From the NCBI RefSeq assembly GCF_001266615.1, contig NZ_LGHZ01000004.1:1-64000 (forward strand): a stretch of 64,000 bases of DNA, read 5' to 3'. Position 1 is the stretch's first letter, and the number at the start of each line of letters is the position of its first letter. The notes under the pieces are model-generated. The model saw only the letters and a program-made list of their open reading frames with translations, ran no database searches and was not told the origin of the DNA. Shown here in pieces: positions 27,958-37,269 of the stretch. Source of the DNA: Kluyvera genomosp. 1. GTDB taxonomy: Bacteria > Pseudomonadota > Gammaproteobacteria > Enterobacterales > Enterobacteriaceae. The position numbers and the translations under genes were made by a program.

Positions 27958-30093
27958 ATGAAATCAATGAATATTGCTGCCAGTCGTGAACTGGTCTCTC
28001 GTCTCTCCACCCACCGCGGCGTAGTGGCGCTGGATAGCACCGACTTTACCGATGTGGCAGCAGTCGTCATTACGGTGGCCGATAGCCACAGCGGCATTCT
28101 GGCACTTCTCAAACGTACCGGTTTTCATCTGCCGGTATTCGTGCTGACGACGGACAGTATCGCGGCCCCAGAAGGGGTTGATGCGGTCATTACCGGTAAA
28201 GAGCAAGAGTGGCTCGAGCTGGAAGCCGCGGCCTGCCGTTATGAAGACGCGCTGTTACCGCCGTTCTTCGACACGCTGACCCAATATGTTGAGATGGGCA
28301 ACAGTACTTTTGCCTGCCCAGGGCATCAGCACGGCGCATTCTTTAAAAAACACCCGGCTGGCCGTCAGTTTTTTGAATTTTTCGGTGAGAACGTTTTTCG
28401 TGCCGACATGTGTAATGCCGACGTTAAGTTGGGCGATCTGCTGATCCACGAAGGCTCGGCCAAGCACGCACAAAAGTTTGCAGCGAAGGTGTTCAATGCT
28501 GACAAAACTTACTTTGTGCTCAACGGCACCTCGGCGGCCAACAAAGTGGTGACTAACGCGCTGCTGACCCGTGGCGATCTGGTGCTGTTTGACCGCAACA
28601 ATCATAAGTCCAACCACCACGGTGCACTGATTCAGGCTGGGGCGACGCCGGTCTATCTGGAGGCTGCGCGTAATCCGTTCGGATTTATCGGCGGGATTGA
28701 CGAGCACTGTTTTGACGATGGTTATCTGCGTGAACTTATCCGTGAAGTGGCGCCGCAAAAGGCCGATGCACCACGGCCATTCCGGCTGGCAATTATTCAA
28801 CTGGGCACCTACGACGGCACCATCTACAACGCGCGTCAGGTGGTGGACAAAATCGGCCATCTGTGTGACTACATCCTTTTTGACTCCGCATGGGTAGGCT
28901 ACGAGCAGTTTATCGACATGATGGCGGATACCTCGCCGCTGCTGCTGGATCTGAATGAAAACGATCCGGGCATTTTTGTGACGCAGTCCGTACACAAGCA
29001 GCAGGCCGGATTCTCGCAGACCTCGCAGATCCACAAAAAAGATAACCATATTCGCGGTCAGGCACGTTTTTGCCCGCATAAGCGGCTGAACAACGCTTTT
29101 ATGCTGCACGCCTCAACCAGCCCGTTTTACCCGCTGTTCGCGGCGCTGGATATCAACGCCAAAATTCATCAGGGTGAAAGCGGCCGCCGGCTGTGGGCGG
29201 AGTGTGTGGAATTAGGGGTCGACGCGCGCAAGGCTATTGTGGCGAACTGTAAAATGATCCAGCCGTTTATCCCGCCGATCGTTGATGGTCGTCCGTGGCA
29301 GGATCATCCCACTCAAACGATCGCCCGCGAACGCCGCTTCTTTAGCTTTGCACCGGGTGCACATTGGCACGGCTTTGACGGCTACGCGCAGGATCAGTAC
29401 TTTGTCGACCCGTGCAAACTACTGCTGACTACGCCGGGGATCGACGCCCAAACCGGGCGCTATACCGAATTCGGGATTCCGGCGACCATTTTGGCCCACT
29501 ATCTGCGCGAGAACGGTATTGTCCCGGAGAAGTGCGATCTGAACTCGATTCTCTTCCTGCTGACCCCGGCCGAAAATCCGGAAAAACTGGCGCAGCTGGT
29601 GGCGATGCTGGGCCAGTTTGAGCAGCATATTGAAGATGACACGCCGCTGGCGGATGTGCTGCCGACTATCTACAACAAATATCCAGTGCGCTATCGTGAT
29701 TACACCCTGCGTCAACTGTGCCAGGAGATGCACGATCTGTACGTCAGTTTTGACGTGAAAGATCTGCAAAAAGCGATGTTCCGCAAAGAGAGCCTGCCAG
29801 CGGTAGCGATGAACCCACAGGATGCCAATAGCGAGTTTATTCGCGGCAACGTTGAGCTGGTGCGAATCAGCGACGCAGAAGGGCGTATCGCCGCCGAGGG
29901 CGCGCTGCCGTACCCGCCGGGCGTGCTGTGCGTGGTGCCGGGTGAAGTGTGGGGTGGCGCGGTGCAGCGCTACTTCCTGGCGCTGGAAGAGGGCGTCAAC
30001 CTGCTGCCCGGCTTCTCGCCGGAGCTACAGGGTGTGTACAGTGAGAAAGATGCTGACGGCATTATGCGGCTGTTTGGCTACGTGCTGAAGTAA
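27958..30093 (+). CDS. speC: Constitutive ornithine decarboxylase SpeC
   Basis: PLP enzyme of 711 residues, the E. coli length. It converts ornithine to putrescine, the first polyamine precursor. Order: N-terminal wing domain, PLP domain with FACPGHQHGAFFKKHPAG and the catalytic lysine in TQSVHKQQAGFSQTSQIHKK (near residue 355), and C-terminal domain with PYPPGVLCVVPGE. MKSMNIAAS at 27958 is the E. coli start. A frame extension of 14 codons upstream runs through the leader hairpin. The ribosome-binding site is weak. Confidence 0.97.
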   Translation: MKSMNIAASRELVSRLSTHRGVVALDSTDFTDVAAVVITVADSHSGILALLKRTGFHLPVFVLTTDSIAAPEGVDAVITGKEQEWLELEAAACRYEDALLPPFFDTLTQYVEMGNSTFACPGHQHGAFFKKHPAGRQFFEFFGENVFRADMCNADVKLGDLLIHEGSAKHAQKFAAKVFNADKTYFVLNGTSAANKVVTNALLTRGDLVLFDRNNHKSNHHGALIQAGATPVYLEAARNPFGFIGGIDEHCFDDGYLRELIREVAPQKADAPRPFRLAIIQLGTYDGTIYNARQVVDKIGHLCDYILFDSAWVGYEQFIDMMADTSPLLLDLNENDPGIFVTQSVHKQQAGFSQTSQIHKKDNHIRGQARFCPHKRLNNAFMLHASTSPFYPLFAALDINAKIHQGESGRRLWAECVELGVDARKAIVANCKMIQPFIPPIVDGRPWQDHPTQTIARERRFFSFAPGAHWHGFDGYAQDQYFVDPCKLLLTTPGIDAQTGRYTEFGIPATILAHYLRENGIVPEKCDLNSILFLLTPAENPEKLAQLVAMLGQFEQHIEDDTPLADVLPTIYNKYPVRYRDYTLRQLCQEMHDLYVSFDVKDLQKAMFRKESLPAVAMNPQDANSEFIRGNVELVRISDAEGRIAAEGALPYPPGVLCVVPGEVWGGAVQRYFLALEEGVNLLPGFSPELQGVYSEKDADGIMRLFGYVLK

Positions 30094-30105
30094 CCCGTGC
30101 GGTTT

Positions 30106-30128
30106 CCCCCATCCGCTGGGGATGGGGG
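30106..30128. terminator. Shared hairpin between convergent speC and dpiA
   Basis: Nine-base stem CCCCCATCC / GGATGGGGG with a five-base loop, placed between the speC stop and the dpiA stop. No clear T-run. Confidence 0.6.
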
Positions 30129-30129
30129 A

Positions 30130-30822
30130 TTATGCGTCGTTGCGGCGATACATTCTGCGCGGGTGGCCAATTTTACCGTACAGCATCTCGACGCTGAGAA
30201 AACCGGCCTCTACGCAGTGCTCCAGATATCGGCGAGTGGTGGTCTTGCTGAGCCCGGTTTCACTGACCACCTCATCCACTGAAAAACAGTGCGTCACTTT
30301 ATCGTTAAACAGCTTCTGGACCCGCGCCAGCGTATTTTCCTCAATCCCTTTGCTGCCGTTGTCCTGGCGATAGTTTTTTGCCTGTAGCTGGTAGAGTGAG
30401 TCGACGTTTTGCTGATCGACTATTTTCCATACCCGCTGCTGCTCGGCGAACTGGACGAAACGTTCCAGCGACTGGCTAAGGCGTTTCCACGACACTGGTT
30501 TTAAGATGTAATCAAACGCACCGTTGCGAATGGCCTGGCTACAGGTGTCCATATCGCTGGCTGCGGTGATGAAAATGACCGAACAGTTGGCGCGCAGCAA
30601 CATTGGATTGCTGATAAGCGTAATCCCCTTACCGTCCGGCAAATAGTTATCCAACAGCATCAGCTGCGGCTGTTTACTTTCCAGCTGCGACTGGGCGTCA
30701 GCAAGCGACGCGGCAATCCCCACCAGCCGCAGACGCGGGTGTTTGCTGATAAGCTCCGCGTGCAGCGCCGCCAGTTCGTTTTCATCTTCTACGATCAGTA
30801 CATCGATAAGTTCATGTTGCAT
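30130..30822 (-). CDS. dpiA: Citrate response regulator DpiA/CitB
   Basis: CitB-family response regulator, 230 residues. Receiver domain with acidic pair EDE, phospho-acceptor Asp in LLDNYLPDG, Thr and Lys in FITAAS and ILKPVSW. The C-terminal winged helix FSVDEVVSETGLSKTTTRRYLE binds DNA. MQHELID at 30822 is the start. A longer frame to 30924 only reads through dpiB. It overlaps dpiB by 11 bases, so the two are translationally coupled. It is expected to activate the divergent citrate genes when phosphorylated. Confidence 0.92.
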   Translation of the reverse strand: MQHELIDVLIVEDENELAALHAELISKHPRLRLVGIAASLADAQSQLESKQPQLMLLDNYLPDGKGITLISNPMLLRANCSVIFITAASDMDTCSQAIRNGAFDYILKPVSWKRLSQSLERFVQFAEQQRVWKIVDQQNVDSLYQLQAKNYRQDNGSKGIEENTLARVQKLFNDKVTHCFSVDEVVSETGLSKTTTRRYLEHCVEAGFLSVEMLYGKIGHPRRMYRRNDA

Positions 30823-32449
30823 AGTCGATATCTTCCAGTTCCTGTGAGGTACACCGGGCATCTCCCGTGACGGGAATAAACAGTGAGAAAATGGTGCCAT
30901 GGGGGGTGTTATCGGCCACTTCAATCAGACCGCCAGCCTGGGTGACGTAACTTTCGATAAGATACAGCCCGATACCGTGATCGCCCTGTGTTTTGGTGGT
31001 CACACCGCGCTCAAAGATCCGCTCGCGGATCTCCGGTTTAATGCCAATCCCCTGATCCGCCACTTCGATGATCAGCTCTCTTTCATTCAGCAGGATCAAC
31101 ACCTCTACCGGCTCATGGGGCAGCGGCGCCCGCTGCGTGGCTTCGATGGCGTTATCCAGCAGATTACCAATAATCGAAATGACCTCAGATTCCGCCAGCG
31201 GCGTAAACGCCTCTCTCATCGAACAACCCGGGTCGAAGCGCAGCGCCACGCCTTTCTCGCGGGCGCGGGCGGCTTTCCCTAGCAGCAGGCCGCACAGTGT
31301 CGGCGAGCTAAAGCGCGAGGAGATAAAGTCCAGCAATTCCTGGGCGTGCTCAGACTGCGCCTGAATATAGCGAATCGCCTCATCATAGCGGCCCATGTGC
31401 AATAAACCTGAAAGCGTCGTCATCCGGTTCAGCTGTTCGTGGCGCATAATGCGCAGGTTATCGGCGTAGCGTTTGACCTGGCTTAGCTGCGCGCTGAGCG
31501 AATCTATTTCGTTGCGATCGCGGAAAGTGATGACCCAGCCCTGCAGAGAATCTTCCAACATGATCCGCACGCGGCTGGCGATCACCGTCAGATCGTTAAA
31601 GTGGCAGATCTCATCGTGGGTATCCTGTCGTAGCATGGTCCCGCGGGAGAAAAAGGGCACAGGTGCTATCACTTCATCGATCAATTGCCCGCGCAGTTCG
31701 CGTGCGGGCAGGCTAAGCCCGAGCAGCTTTCTCGCCGCCTGGTTTATCACCTCTATACGCAGATTATCGTCAATGGCGATGACCCCTTCGTAAATTGACT
31801 CCATCATCGCTTTTTGCTGTCGTACCAACAGGCCGATTTCACGGGGTTCGAGGGAAAAAATCTGCTTTTTAATACTGCGGGTGAAAAACCACGAGAAAAT
31901 AAACAGCGCGACGAGTAGAAGCACGGCGGCAATCAGGATATTGACCACTTTACTGACGGTAATGGTATCGAGATAGCTGGTGAGATAGCCGACTGAGACA
32001 ATGCCCACCACCTGGCCACTGTCATTGAAGATAGGCGCTTTGCTGCGTAGCGAAATGCCAAGACCGCCCTGGCGAATCGTGGTGGTGCTTTTTCCCTGCA
32101 GCACTTCCGCGTTATCCCCGCCAACCAACGTTTTACCCACCCGATCGTCAAATACGGAATGATAGAGGTGCAGACCTTTATTATCGCCAATCACGATAAA
32201 GCTGGCGTCGCTGCGGGCGGCTAATTTCTGCATAAAATCATGGATTGCAGGGATGTTTTTATCCGCTACCTGTTTACGTAGGCTAGGGATGATGGCTATT
32301 TCTTCTGCCTGTATTTTTGCCCGTCCGCTCATCTCCTGATATAGCTGTTTACCCACATCGATATAATAATAGCTACCGAGCAAAGCAAACAGCACGGAGA
32401 AAAAGAGAACCAGTGAAATAAATAGTTTTATTTGAAATGATACTTTCAT
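30812..32449 (-). CDS. dpiB: Citrate sensor histidine kinase DpiB/CitA
   Basis: Membrane sensor kinase, 545 residues. Two membrane helices (near residues 10-30 and 170-195) flank a periplasmic PDC-type citrate-binding domain with LHLYHSVFDDRVGK and GISLRSKAPIF, the positions that contact citrate in Klebsiella CitA (family knowledge). A cytoplasmic PAS domain follows, then the phospho-acceptor His in MRHEQLNRMTTLSGLL and ATPase motifs GNLLDNAIEA, DQGIGI and GDHGIGLYL. ATG at 32449 is preferred over a TTG seven codons upstream. Confidence 0.93.
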   Translation of the reverse strand: MKVSFQIKLFISLVLFFSVLFALLGSYYYIDVGKQLYQEMSGRAKIQAEEIAIIPSLRKQVADKNIPAIHDFMQKLAARSDASFIVIGDNKGLHLYHSVFDDRVGKTLVGGDNAEVLQGKSTTTIRQGGLGISLRSKAPIFNDSGQVVGIVSVGYLTSYLDTITVSKVVNILIAAVLLLVALFIFSWFFTRSIKKQIFSLEPREIGLLVRQQKAMMESIYEGVIAIDDNLRIEVINQAARKLLGLSLPARELRGQLIDEVIAPVPFFSRGTMLRQDTHDEICHFNDLTVIASRVRIMLEDSLQGWVITFRDRNEIDSLSAQLSQVKRYADNLRIMRHEQLNRMTTLSGLLHMGRYDEAIRYIQAQSEHAQELLDFISSRFSSPTLCGLLLGKAARAREKGVALRFDPGCSMREAFTPLAESEVISIIGNLLDNAIEATQRAPLPHEPVEVLILLNERELIIEVADQGIGIKPEIRERIFERGVTTKTQGDHGIGLYLIESYVTQAGGLIEVADNTPHGTIFSLFIPVTGDARCTSQELEDIDYAT

Positions 32450-32526
32450 TACTCTCACGCACGGCAGCAACGGAAGCTAGCAATATATCATCTTTTTCTT
32501 CTGGGGCTTCCGGTTTGCCGGAAACT

Positions 32527-32542
32527 TGTGATCCCTTGCACA
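32527..32542. promoter_or_regulatory. CRP site between dpiB and the citrate operon
   Basis: TGTGATCCCTTGCACA matches the CRP consensus TGTGA-N6-TCACA at nine of ten positions. Catabolite control of citrate fermentation through CRP is known in Klebsiella. Confidence 0.7.
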
Positions 32543-32629
32543 GCAAGGTTTAGAAAGAGATTTTTCTGAAAAACAGGTTCAATTAAGGTTAAATTAATAA
32601 ATGTTATTTATTTGTTCAATTTAGAAAAG

Positions 32630-32724
32630 AAACCATAAAAACCACGCTTATAAATAAGGCGTTAATCACATTAAATAAAAGAAACCATTAAAACCATAGG
32701 TACCATTAAAACTTCGGTTTTAAT
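32630..32724 (+). promoter_or_regulatory. Citrate-operon control region with repeats and a TTCG hairpin
   Basis: Direct repeats AAACCATAAAAACCA (32630-32644) and AAACCATTAAAACCAT (32682-32697), with a partial third unit ACCATTAAAA (32702-32711), are candidate DpiA/CitB sites. An eight-base perfect inverted repeat ATTAAAAC / GTTTTAAT around TTCG spans 32705-32724. The rest of 32450-32796 is AT-rich without a gene. Confidence 0.5.
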
Positions 32725-32796
32725 ATGCTTTCACTCACATAAAGTAAGCCTTTAGGCCCTTAAGCTAAAACCACAAAATAACTAAAGGGCTTCATT

Positions 32797-34158
32797 ATGA
32801 GCACGACTGATGATTCATTCTCTGTAACCCATGAACCGATCGAAATTCAACGCCCGGCACTCAAAGAGCGCTGGTGGCATATTATGGATACGTGGAAAGT
32901 TGGTATTATTCCTCTGCCGCTGTTTGTGTTAGCGGGGGCGCTGATCGCCATTGATTGTCTGGGCGGCAAGTTGCCGAGCGATATCGTGGTGATGGTGGCA
33001 ACGCTGGCGTTCTTTGGTTTTGCCTGTGGTGAATTCGGCAAACGTTTGCCGATTGTTGGCAAGCTGGGGGCGGCGGCCATCTGCGCCACCTTTATCCCCT
33101 CCGCGATGGTCTATTACGGCCTGTTGCCGGATGTCGTTGTCGAGTCGACCACCAAGTTCTACAAATCGACCAACATTCTTTATCTCTACATCTGCTGCAT
33201 CATCGTCGGCAGCATCATGAGCATGAACCGTACCGTGTTGATTCAGGGCTTCCTGCGCATTTTCTTCCCGATGTTATGCGGTGAAATCGTCGGCATGATT
33301 GTCGGTATGGGCGTCGGTATGGCGCTGGGCCTCGAACCATTCCAGATCTTCTTCTTTATCATTCTGCCGATCATGGCGGGTGGTGTGGGAGAGGGGGCGA
33401 TCCCGCTGTCGATCGGTTACGCCACGATATTGCATATGGATCAGGGCGTTGCGCTGGGTCGTGTTCTGCCGATGGTCATGCTCGGCGGCCTCACCGCCAT
33501 CATTATCTCCGGCTGCCTGAACCAGCTCGGTAAGCGTTTCCCTCATCTGACCGGTGAAGGTCAACTGATGCCAAACCGTAACAACGCGGATAGCCAATCT
33601 TCGCAGCCCGCGTTCTCTGGCAAAACTGACGTCACCACGATTGCTTCTGGTGCACTGCTGGCGGTCCTGCTGTACATGCTGGGGATGCTGGGCCACAAGC
33701 TGATTGGCCTGCCTGCACCGGTTGGCATGCTGTTTATGGCGGTGCTGGTGAAACTGTGCAACGGCGCTTCTCCACGTCTGCTTGAAGGCTCGCAGGTCGT
33801 TTACAAATTCTTCCAGACCTCGGTGACCTACCCGATTCTGTTCGCCGTCGGCGTGGCTATCACCCCATGGCAAGAACTGGTTAACGCTTTCACCCTCAGC
33901 AACCTGCTGGTCATCGTCAGCACCGTTTCTGCACTGGTGGCGACCGGCTTCTTCGTCGGTAAAAAAATCGGTATGCACCCGATTGATGTCGCCATTGTCT
34001 CCTGCTGCCAGAGCGGCCAGGGCGGTACCGGTGACGTGGCGATTCTGACCGCCGGCAACCGTATGAGTCTGATGCCGTTCGCGCAGATTGCCACCCGTAT
34101 CGGTGGGGCGATTAATGTCTCCATCTCGCTTCTGGTGCTGGGCAACTTCCTTGTTTAA
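32797..34158 (+). CDS. Citrate carrier of the 2-hydroxycarboxylate transporter family (CitS/CitW-like)
   Basis: Polytopic membrane protein of 453 residues, 2HCT family. Two repeated domains each contain a Gly-rich reentrant loop: IMAGGVGEGAIPLS in the first, SGQGGTGDVAILTAGNRM in the second, with Arg residues near the end that bind the citrate carboxylates in CitS (family knowledge). It resembles Klebsiella CitW, a citrate/acetate exchanger, at least as well as the sodium symporter CitS, so the coupling mode is left open. AAAGGG precedes the ATG. First gene of the operon running through citG. Confidence 0.88.
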   Translation: MSTTDDSFSVTHEPIEIQRPALKERWWHIMDTWKVGIIPLPLFVLAGALIAIDCLGGKLPSDIVVMVATLAFFGFACGEFGKRLPIVGKLGAAAICATFIPSAMVYYGLLPDVVVESTTKFYKSTNILYLYICCIIVGSIMSMNRTVLIQGFLRIFFPMLCGEIVGMIVGMGVGMALGLEPFQIFFFIILPIMAGGVGEGAIPLSIGYATILHMDQGVALGRVLPMVMLGGLTAIIISGCLNQLGKRFPHLTGEGQLMPNRNNADSQSSQPAFSGKTDVTTIASGALLAVLLYMLGMLGHKLIGLPAPVGMLFMAVLVKLCNGASPRLLEGSQVVYKFFQTSVTYPILFAVGVAITPWQELVNAFTLSNLLVIVSTVSALVATGFFVGKKIGMHPIDVAIVSCCQSGQGGTGDVAILTAGNRMSLMPFAQIATRIGGAINVSISLLVLGNFLV

Positions 34159-34179
34159 ACATGGTATTCAGGATTAACA

Positions 34180-35043
34180 ATGAAACTCGCAAGCTTTATC
34201 TATCAGGGCGTTCGCAGCTACGGCATCGTGAATGCGGAAGGGATGATTGATTTAGGTCGCCGTCTTGGCGACCGCTACAGCGACCTTAAGGCGCTGTTAC
34301 AGGGCAACGGGCTGGCGGATGCCACCCGTTATCTCCATGACGCGGCTGATGTGCCAATGGACGCGGTGACCTTTTTACCGGTGATTGAGCACCCGGAAAA
34401 AATCCTCTGCGTGGGCATGAACTACGCCGAAAAACGCAAAGAGTTTGACCAGCATAACCCGGCGCCCACGCTGTTTGTCCGCTTCCCGGACTCGCAGACG
34501 GCGCATAACGCACCGGTACTCAAGCCGCGCCACTCTCGCGAGTTTGACTATGAAGGCGAGCTGGCGGTGATTATCGGTAAGGGCGGTGAGAACATCAGCC
34601 GCGAAGAGGCGCTGCGTCATGTGGCGGGCTATAGCTGCTACATGGACGGCTCGGCGCGCGACTGGCAGCACACGTGGTTTACCGCGGGCAAAAACTGGCG
34701 TCAGACCGGGGCCTTTGGCCCGTGGATGGCGACCGCCGATGAAATCCCCGACCCGCACCAGCTGGCTATCCGCACATGGCTTAACGGGCGAATGGTGCAG
34801 GACGATAACACCAGCAGCATGATCCACAAAGTGGCTGAGCTGATTGAGTACATCAGCACCTTCACGCGCTTAAGCCCGGGCGACGTCATTATTACCGGCT
34901 CGCCTGGTGGCGTCGGTAAAAAGCGTAACCCGCCGCTGTTTATGCAGGAAGGGGACCGGATTGAAGTGGAGATTGAGCACATCGGCCATCTCAGCAACAT
35001 CATCATGGAAGCGCCAGCGAACACGCTGACGGCAGCGCACTAA
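34180..35043 (+). CDS. Fumarylacetoacetate hydrolase-fold protein in the citrate operon
   Basis: FAH-superfamily enzyme, 287 residues. The divalent metal site is visible: FDYEGELAVIIG supplies two acidic residues and GYSCYMDGSARDWQ a third. FTAGKNWRQTGAFGPW and the C-terminal TGSPGGVGKKRNPP are also family marks. Substrate cannot be read from sequence. Relatives include acylpyruvases and oxaloacetate decarboxylases or tautomerases (family knowledge). It lies 21 bases after the carrier and 13 before citC, so it is part of the operon. AGGA precedes the ATG. Confidence 0.88.
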   Translation: MKLASFIYQGVRSYGIVNAEGMIDLGRRLGDRYSDLKALLQGNGLADATRYLHDAADVPMDAVTFLPVIEHPEKILCVGMNYAEKRKEFDQHNPAPTLFVRFPDSQTAHNAPVLKPRHSREFDYEGELAVIIGKGGENISREEALRHVAGYSCYMDGSARDWQHTWFTAGKNWRQTGAFGPWMATADEIPDPHQLAIRTWLNGRMVQDDNTSSMIHKVAELIEYISTFTRLSPGDVIITGSPGGVGKKRNPPLFMQEGDRIEVEIEHIGHLSNIIMEAPANTLTAAH

Positions 35044-35056
35044 GTAAGGCGGCACG

Positions 35057-36076
35057 ATGCACACGCAACTCCCAATCGACTTTCGAGTCACTCTGGTGGC
35101 GAAACACCCGGAACGGCTCGCACAGATTCGTTCACTGCTGGTGGATAGCGGGCTGGGGATGGACAGCGATATCACGCTGTTTGTGGAAGCCTGGGCCGAT
35201 ACGGCGCTGGTGGGATGCGCGGGGCTGGCGGCTAACGTCATTAAATGCGTCGCGGTGGATGAGCGTCTGCGCGGCGCCAATCTGAGCGCACGCCTGCTGG
35301 CGGAAGTGGAAAACGTCGCGTTGGCGCGCGGCGATTTCCATCTCTTTCTCTGCACTCGCCCTTGTAATAAAGAGCGCTTTGGCCGCAGTGGTTTCTGGCC
35401 AATTGCGCAAAGTGGGAATAACGCGGTACTGATGGAAAACACCCCGCAGGGTATCGAACGCTATTGCCGCATGCTGGGCATGAAACGCCAGCCGGGAAAC
35501 ATCGTCGGGTCCATTGTGATGAACGCCAACCCGTTCACCCTCGGTCATCGTCACCTGGTGGAGCAGGCCGCAAGCCAATGTGACTGGCTGCACCTGTTCG
35601 TGGTGCGGGAAGACGCGTCGTTCTTCCCATTTCGTGCACGGCTGGAGATGGTTCGTGCTGGCGTCGCGCATCTGCGCAACGTCACCGTGCATGAAGGGTC
35701 GCAATACATCATTTCTCGCGCCACTTTCCCGGCCTATTTCCTCAAAGAGTCCGGCAAGGTGCAGCAGGCGTGGAGCGAAATCGACGTGCTGATTTTCCGC
35801 AATTACATCGCGCCAGCGCTGGGGATCACCAACCGCTTTATTGGCTCAGAGCCGTTTTGCGCCGTCACTCATCAGTACAACCAGACGCTGCACGCGCTGC
35901 TGGCCGGCAGCGTGGCTGTGGTGGAAATTCCGCGCATCAAAATGATGGGGAGCGCCATTTCGGCATCGGAAGTCCGCCGCTTACTTAAAACACAGCAGTT
36001 TTCTCGTATTCGGGACATTGTCCCGGAATCGACTTTCGCGCATCTCGAAATGCATTACAGCGCAGAAGTTGCATAA
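35057..36076 (+). CDS. citC: [Citrate (pro-3S)-lyase] ligase CitC
   Basis: Acetate:SH-citrate lyase ligase of 339 residues. It acetylates the phosphoribosyl-dephospho-CoA thiol on CitD with acetate and ATP, activating the lyase. An N-terminal GNAT-like domain (AVDERLRGANLSARLLAEVE) is followed by a nucleotidyltransferase-type domain with NANPFTLGHRHLVEQA, and ends with the ISASEVRRLLK segment. Follows the FAH-fold gene after 13 bases. Confidence 0.95.
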   Translation: MHTQLPIDFRVTLVAKHPERLAQIRSLLVDSGLGMDSDITLFVEAWADTALVGCAGLAANVIKCVAVDERLRGANLSARLLAEVENVALARGDFHLFLCTRPCNKERFGRSGFWPIAQSGNNAVLMENTPQGIERYCRMLGMKRQPGNIVGSIVMNANPFTLGHRHLVEQAASQCDWLHLFVVREDASFFPFRARLEMVRAGVAHLRNVTVHEGSQYIISRATFPAYFLKESGKVQQAWSEIDVLIFRNYIAPALGITNRFIGSEPFCAVTHQYNQTLHALLAGSVAVVEIPRIKMMGSAISASEVRRLLKTQQFSRIRDIVPESTFAHLEMHYSAEVA

Positions 36077-36092
36077 CTATCAGGACATTATC

Positions 36093-36386
36093 ATGAAAAT
36101 CGTAAGGGAGGCGCTGGCCGGAACGCAGGAGTCCAGCGACCTGATGGTGAAAATCGCCCCCGCCGACGGCGAGCTGGAGATTGTCATCCACAGTGAAGTG
36201 ATGAAGCAGTTTGGTGAACAAATCCGCCAGGTGGTGGAAGAGACATTGCAGGCGATGGCAGTACATCAGGGGCTGATTATTGTCGAAGATAAGGGCGCTC
36301 TGGACTGTGTGATTCGCGCCCGTTTGCAAAGCGCGGTTCTGCGCGCAGCTGAGACCCAACAGATAACGTGGGAGGCGCTGCAATGA
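36093..36386 (+). CDS. citD: Citrate lyase acyl carrier protein CitD
   Basis: Gamma subunit, 97 residues. Ser14 in AGTQESSD is the attachment site of the phosphoribosyl-dephospho-CoA group. The start [10 protein letters not shown] at 36093 gives the family length and places the serine correctly. A longer frame upstream only overlaps citC. The stop overlaps the citE start by four bases. Confidence 0.95.
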   Translation: MKIVREALAGTQESSDLMVKIAPADGELEIVIHSEVMKQFGEQIRQVVEETLQAMAVHQGLIIVEDKGALDCVIRARLQSAVLRAAETQQITWEALQ

Positions 36387-37258
36387 GTACGCTTCGCCGC
36401 AGTATGCTGTTCCTGCCGGGGGCCAACGCCGCCATGCTTTCAACCGCGTTCATCTACCGTCCGGACTCCATCATGTTCGATTTAGAAGATGCGGTGGCGC
36501 TGCGTGAAAAAGACAGCGCCCGCCTGCTGGTCTTCCACGCGTTGCAGCACCCGATGTATCAGGATATTGAAACCGTTGTTCGCATTAACCCGCTGAATAC
36601 GCCGTTTGGCCTGCTCGACCTGGAAGCAGCGGTGCGCGGCGGTGTTGATGTTATCCGTCTGCCAAAAACCGACACCCCGGAAGATATCGACGAGCTGGAA
36701 GGACATCTTGCGCGTATTGAGCGAGAGTGCGGCCGCGAGGTGGGCTCTACCCGCGTGATGGCGGCCATTGAATCGGCGATTGGCGTGATTAACGCCGTGG
36801 CGATTGCCCGCAGCTCACCGCGCCTCATCGGTATCGCGCTAGCGGCGTTTGACTACGTGATGGATATGCAGACCGAACGCGGTGACGGCACCGAGTTGTT
36901 CTACGCGCGCTGTGCGGTGCTGCACGCGGCTCGCGCGGCCGGTATCGATGCCTTCGACGTAGTGTGGTCCGACGTTAATGACGAAGCCGGATTCCTGCGC
37001 GAAGTGGAATTGATCCGCAAGATGGGCTTCAACGGCAAATCGCTGATTAACCCGCGCCAGATTGATTTGCTCCACAACGCCTACGCGCCAACTCAACAGG
37101 AAGTCGACCACGCCCAGCGGGTGATTGAAGCGGCGGAAGAGGGCGCGCGTATCGGTTTGGGCGTGGTATCGCTCAACGGAAAAATGGTGGATGCGCCAAT
37201 CATTGACCACGCGCAAAGGGTACTTGAACGCGCGGCGGCTTCTGGCGTACGTCGTTAA
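36383..37258 (+). CDS. citE: Citrate lyase beta subunit CitE
   Basis: Citryl-ACP lyase subunit, 291 residues, HpcH/HpaI TIM-barrel. It splits citryl-S-ACP to oxaloacetate and acetyl-S-ACP with Mg2+. Visible: [37 protein letters not shown] and the metal-site regions [12 protein letters not shown] and [16 protein letters not shown] at 36383 overlaps citD (ATGA) and follows GGGAGG. The GTG five codons upstream is not used. Confidence 0.96.
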   Translation: MSTLRRSMLFLPGANAAMLSTAFIYRPDSIMFDLEDAVALREKDSARLLVFHALQHPMYQDIETVVRINPLNTPFGLLDLEAAVRGGVDVIRLPKTDTPEDIDELEGHLARIERECGREVGSTRVMAAIESAIGVINAVAIARSSPRLIGIALAAFDYVMDMQTERGDGTELFYARCAVLHAARAAGIDAFDVVWSDVNDEAGFLREVELIRKMGFNGKSLINPRQIDLLHNAYAPTQQEVDHAQRVIEAAEEGARIGLGVVSLNGKMVDAPIIDHAQRVLERAAASGVRR

Positions 37259-37269
37259 GGATAAAAACA

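Noticed and set aside
28255..29109. 284-codon frame on the minus strand within speC
   Set aside because: It is the opposite-strand shadow of a fully conserved 711-residue decarboxylase and has no protein-like features.
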